This document shows positions 4,692 to 6,478 of a DNA stretch of 6,478 bases, one piece after another. The stretch comes from Patescibacteria group bacterium (GTDB lineage: Bacteria; Patescibacteriota; Minisyncoccia; JAHIHE01): positions 1 through 6,478 of the forward strand of contig JAHIHE010000100.1 in the NCBI GenBank assembly GCA_018899995.1, written 5' to 3'. How positions within the stretch are numbered: position 1 is the stretch's first letter; each line of letters begins with the position of its first letter. Below the pieces are notes generated by a model, which was not told the origin of the DNA, made no database searches, and worked only from the letters and a program-made list of their open reading frames with translations. The translations under genes were made by a program, and so were the position numbers.

Positions 4692-5033
4692 TTATTCAGC
4701 TTCTTTATACTGTTCCGAATACCATGCAGGCGCGCAGGAAATGAACATTATCGCGTTTCCTTCCCAAAAAAATTTTTCCCCTGGTTCAATTAGGATTAGA
4801 TCACCCTCGCTAAACTTAATTTTCTTACCTTCAATAACTGCCTTACCCGAACCGTTGATAATATAAGCCAATTCCTTGCATTTTAAATTTACCACTCGCC
4901 CCTTTTCCGGATACCGGCCGTTAAGTTCAATAACCGCGCCATTAATATCTTTATCGTCTAAAGGATATTCAATTGCTGTGCAAGTATCGCTATTTTTAAA
5001 TATTTTTGTTTGATTTTTGCTGAGAAATTTCAT
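4692..5033 (-). CDS. Small cupin-fold protein lacking canonical metal ligands
   Basis: 113 residues, one cupin beta-barrel. The first cupin motif spans about 45-63 (GRVVNLKCKELAYIINGSG): the glutamate (E54) and closing glycines are present, but the two histidines of the usual HxH are replaced by Asn/Lys-type residues (NLK). The second motif (77-93, GDLILIEPGEKFFWEGN) keeps G, P, G and N but has aromatic residues where the metal-binding His should be. A metal-dependent enzyme is therefore unlikely; ligand binding or a structural role is more plausible. A C-terminal CAPAWYSEQYKEAE tail follows the barrel. No SD is visible; the ATG fits the first beta-strand region. It sits between the MBL and DUF523 genes, same strand. 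Fold call is strong, function unknown. Confidence 0.85.
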   Translation of the reverse strand: MKFLSKNQTKIFKNSDTCTAIEYPLDDKDINGAVIELNGRYPEKGRVVNLKCKELAYIINGSGKAVIEGKKIKFSEGDLILIEPGEKFFWEGNAIMFISCAPAWYSEQYKEAE

Positions 5034-5060
5034 ATTGATATTTTAATTTTTAAACTAACT

Positions 5061-5148
5061 TTTTTTCACCTTAAACATTTTTCTTATTCCACCATTCGCG
5101 CGAATTAGAGATAGGTTTTTTATTATTTTTTCACCTTAAACATTTTTC
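5061..5148. repeat. 23-bp direct repeat: duplicated 3' end of the MBL gene
   Basis: Bases 5061-5083 and 5126-5148 are identical. The second copy encodes the MBL C-terminus (KMFKVKK-stop). Read on the minus strand, the first copy again gives KMFKVKK, here extended by Ser before a stop and preceded by an open RANGGIR. This looks like the residue of a second, deleted MBL-like gene or of a local duplication. A perfect 12-bp palindrome ATTCGCGCGAAT (5094-5105) lies between the copies. Confidence 0.75.
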
Positions 5149-5704
5149 CATGCCCGGGAATTATCCAATCGGCAATTTCCAAAATCTTTTTGCGGGATTC
5201 GATGAGTTTTGTCATATCTACTTCTGCCGGATGCGCATCGTCGATTTTTTCGGCATCCGCAATTTCCGCTTCGCCATCCACATACCAAAAAACATCGCCG
5301 GCAACAACATAAACTCCTTTTTCGGTAGGAACAACGAGAGAGCAGTGTTCGCCTGCATGCCCAGTCGTCTGGATTATTTCCAAATCCGTTTCAGGAATTT
5401 TGTTATTGTGCAAAATTTGATTATCATTTTTATACATTTCTTCGGTCGTCAAAACTCTGGCATTCGGAAAAATTCCGGCAAGCAAAGTGTGGTCCAAATG
5501 ATTGTGGGTCAATAAAACAAAATCAATATCCCCTACTTTTAGATTTTCTTTAATAAGTGCGGCTATTAATTTTTCCCCATTGCATCCTGGGTCAACAATG
5601 ATATTTTTATTGCTTGCCTTAATCAAAGTAACAGTTGAACTTGCCAGCCAGCCATTCGCTATTTGTTTTGCGTATCCTTCAATTAAAATTTTAATTTCGG
5701 ACAT
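5123..5704 (-). CDS. MBL-fold metallo-hydrolase (MBLAC1-like)
   Basis: 193 residues, single metallo-beta-lactamase domain. The zinc ligands are all present: H67, H69, D71 and H72 (THNHLDHT), H116 (TTGHAGEH), D137 (VAGDVFW) and H185 (IIPGHG). VDPGC (37-41) marks the preceding strand. The compact domain with no extra C-terminal module resembles MBLAC1-like and general small hydrolases rather than RNase J, RNase Z or a beta-lactamase proper. Substrate is unknown; a thioester or phosphodiester are possibilities. A promoter at 5713-5740 sits so close to the ATG that the transcript may be leaderless; there is no SD. The 3' end is duplicated downstream. The Nudix gene lies 84 bases upstream on the same strand. 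Confidence 0.92.
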   Translation of the reverse strand: MSEIKILIEGYAKQIANGWLASSTVTLIKASNKNIIVDPGCNGEKLIAALIKENLKVGDIDFVLLTHNHLDHTLLAGIFPNARVLTTEEMYKNDNQILHNNKIPETDLEIIQTTGHAGEHCSLVVPTEKGVYVVAGDVFWYVDGEAEIADAEKIDDAHPAEVDMTKLIESRKKILEIADWIIPGHGKMFKVKK

Positions 5705-5712
5705 AAATAGAA

Positions 5713-5740
5713 TTTATAAAAATTATTAAACTCTTGACAA
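5713..5740 (-). promoter_or_regulatory. Predicted MBL promoter, near-leaderless
   Basis: On the minus strand TTGTCA (5735-5740) and TATAAA (5713-5718) are 16 bases apart, matching 5 of 6 bases each. Only 8 bases lie between the -10 and the ATG, so the transcript would begin at or within a base or two of the start codon. Confidence 0.5.
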
Positions 5741-5788
5741 ATCTTGCTACAGCAAGAAAAGTAAGGAGTTTAAAGTTTAAGTTGATGA

Positions 5789-6292
5789 TTAAATTATTTT
5801 TTTCGTCAATAATTTTACCGATTCTTTCATCGATTCCACGAAATCATCGGGGTTATTTTTAATCTCATCCAGCAGTTCTTTTTTAGAAATCCATTTTAAT
5901 TCTTCCACTTCGCTTTTCTGGATTTTAAATTCATTCAAGGGTTTGTCAATTTCCAGCAAATACCACTGGCAGAAATAATTGTAGTTTTTCGCCACTCTTA
6001 TTTTCGGGCCTGTTTTGGGTTTTATATTTTCCAAGCCCAATTCTTCTTTTGCCTCTTTAATTATGTTTGAATAATAATCTTCGCCTTCTTCAACGGTTCC
6101 GGCGGCTGCCGGCCCCCATTTGCCCGGGCTATGGGATTTGGTCAAAGCCCGCCGCGCCAAAAGAATTTCGCCCTTGCTATTCGCAACCCACAGAGCCGAA
6201 ACCCGATAAATATCTTCTGCGTTCAAATTTTCCCGCTCTTTATGGGCGATTATATTGTCGTTTTCATCAACGATAATGATTTTTGGATTCAT
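5789..6292 (-). CDS. Nudix hydrolase, IPP isomerase-like/YfcD-like group
   Basis: 167 residues from the ATG at 6292. An ATG at 6337 in the same frame would add 15 residues (MFTMVICIIIVSQVN), but those codons run through a 24-bp palindrome with promoter-like sequence, and the family normally begins near 'VDENDNII', so the shorter start is preferred. The Nudix box is at 65-87: G65, E71, K79-E80, E83-E84, L85-G86-L87; the usual Arg before the first catalytic Glu is Lys. The order DENDNIIA...R30VSALWVAN...G41EILLARRALTKSHSPGKWGPAAAGTVEEGE resembles the IPP-isomerase-like/YfcD Nudix group. These hydrolyse nucleoside or other diphosphates; true isomerase activity is unlikely because the Cys and other key residues of Idi are not apparent. 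Substrate unknown. Confidence 0.9.
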   Translation of the reverse strand: MNPKIIIVDENDNIIAHKERENLNAEDIYRVSALWVANSKGEILLARRALTKSHSPGKWGPAAAGTVEEGEDYYSNIIKEAKEELGLENIKPKTGPKIRVAKNYNYFCQWYLLEIDKPLNEFKIQKSEVEELKWISKKELLDEIKNNPDDFVESMKESVKLLTKKII

Positions 6293-6306
6293 ATTTACTT
6301 GCGATA

Positions 6307-6330
6307 CTATGATAATACATATTACCATAG
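6307..6330. promoter_or_regulatory. 24-bp palindrome, candidate operator for the Nudix gene
   Basis: Arms CTATGATAATA and TATTACCATAG flank a central CA and are complementary except for one position (11-bp arms). It is 14 bases upstream of the preferred Nudix ATG and 17 bases past the DUF3048 stop. Minus-strand -10-like hexamers, TAATAT preceded by TGG and TATTAT, lie within it, which would place a bound repressor over the promoter. No U-tract, so it is not a terminator. Confidence 0.55.
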
Positions 6331-6347
6331 TGAACAAACATTAAAAA

Positions 6348-6478
6348 TTATTCGTTTACCCACTCAGCTTTTCTTTCCGGCTGGATAATTTCCACCCAGA
6401 TATTTCCCGGCGTGAATTTTATTTCTTGGCCGGAATTATCCAGAAAAAAAAGTTTTGACGCTTCTGAATCTTTTTTCC
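6348..6478 (-). CDS. DUF3048-type protein, C-terminus (partial)
   Basis: The last 42 codons of a minus-strand gene that enters from the right edge. The frame reads KKDSEASKLFFLDNSGQEI, then KFTPGNIWVEIIQPE and a charged tail ending WVNE-stop. The pattern 'K....S...F.D..G.EI...PG..W(I/V)E(I/V)' matches the C-terminal end of DUF3048 (YerB-like, usually lipid-anchored) proteins. Most of the protein, including any signal peptide, lies outside the window, so the call is moderate. It stops 55 bases before the Nudix ATG on the same strand. Function of the family is unknown. Confidence 0.65.
   Translation of the reverse strand, partial: KKDSEASKLFFLDNSGQEIKFTPGNIWVEIIQPERKAEWVNE

Noticed and set aside
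5150..5515. Plus-strand 121-codon open frame opposite the MBL gene.
   Set aside because: It is antisense to a gene with a complete zinc-binding motif set, has no family resemblance and no start signals.
5741..5757. Hairpin TCTTGC/GCAAGA after the Nudix gene as a terminator.
   Set aside because: The stem is only 6 bp and the following T run is 3 bases; it also sits beside the MBL -35.
4180..6292. DUF523, cupin, MBL and Nudix genes as one functional operon or defence system.
   Set aside because: Gaps of 84-89 bases, separate promoter-like signals and no known linked pathway; no nuclease, toxin or transposase is present.
6293..6337. Longer Nudix start at 6337, adding a short hydrophobic N-terminus that could pass for a signal peptide.
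   Set aside because: The added residues are encoded by the 24-bp palindrome and promoter-like sequence, and the family begins at the later Met.
6381..6443. Inverted 10-mers CTGGATAATT and AATTATCCAG within the DUF3048-type coding end.
   Set aside because: Both lie in coding sequence, 43 bases apart, with no other repeat features; chance in AT-rich DNA is adequate.

Overview
The window looks like chromosomal sequence from a Patescibacteria/CPR bacterium, most likely a Parcubacteria-type lineage. The basis is compact AT-rich DNA, short proteins, standard code with TGG for Trp and no in-frame TGA, many starts without a Shine-Dalgarno (SD) sequence, and short dispersed intergenic repeats that I associate from memory with CPR genomes. 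The placement is inference; there is no rRNA gene here to prove it.

Layout, left to right. Positions 1-1359 hold a minus-strand set: ruvA, a methyltransferase closely resembling the eukaryotic cap-hypermethylating enzyme TGS1, and the N-terminus of a Nif3-like protein. Positions 1360-1726 are a 367-base intergenic region with overlapping divergent promoters for ruvA and rpsT, a GTAT/ATAC inverted repeat in the ruvA leader, and a palindromic CCCCGTTAGAAAT-type element plus a 7-bp tandem repeat in the rpsT leader. rpsT (S20) is the only plus-strand gene and ends at a strong terminator that also separates it from convergent holA (DNA polymerase III delta). Upstream of holA lies a SpoU-family RNA 2'-O-methyltransferase gene whose 5' end carries a second copy of the palindromic element. 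That copy sits immediately after a well-formed promoter, SD and ATG, so the original start now opens a 26-codon out-of-frame ORF.

Positions 4180-6292 hold four small minus-strand genes: a DUF523/TudS-like iron-sulphur protein, a cupin lacking the usual metal histidines, an MBL-fold hydrolase and a Nudix hydrolase. Each appears to have its own promoter or spacer; two tandem terminators close the DUF523 gene. At the right edge is the C-terminus of a DUF3048-type protein, separated from the Nudix gene by a near-perfect 24-bp palindrome.

How the genes work together: ruvA, holA, rpsT and the SpoU enzyme are core replication, repair and ribosome functions, and the small enzymes look like housekeeping or detoxification accessories. 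I see no CRISPR array, phage, transposase or tRNA. The most interesting material is the TGS1-like enzyme and the composite palindromic repeats placed in the leaders of two translation-related genes.
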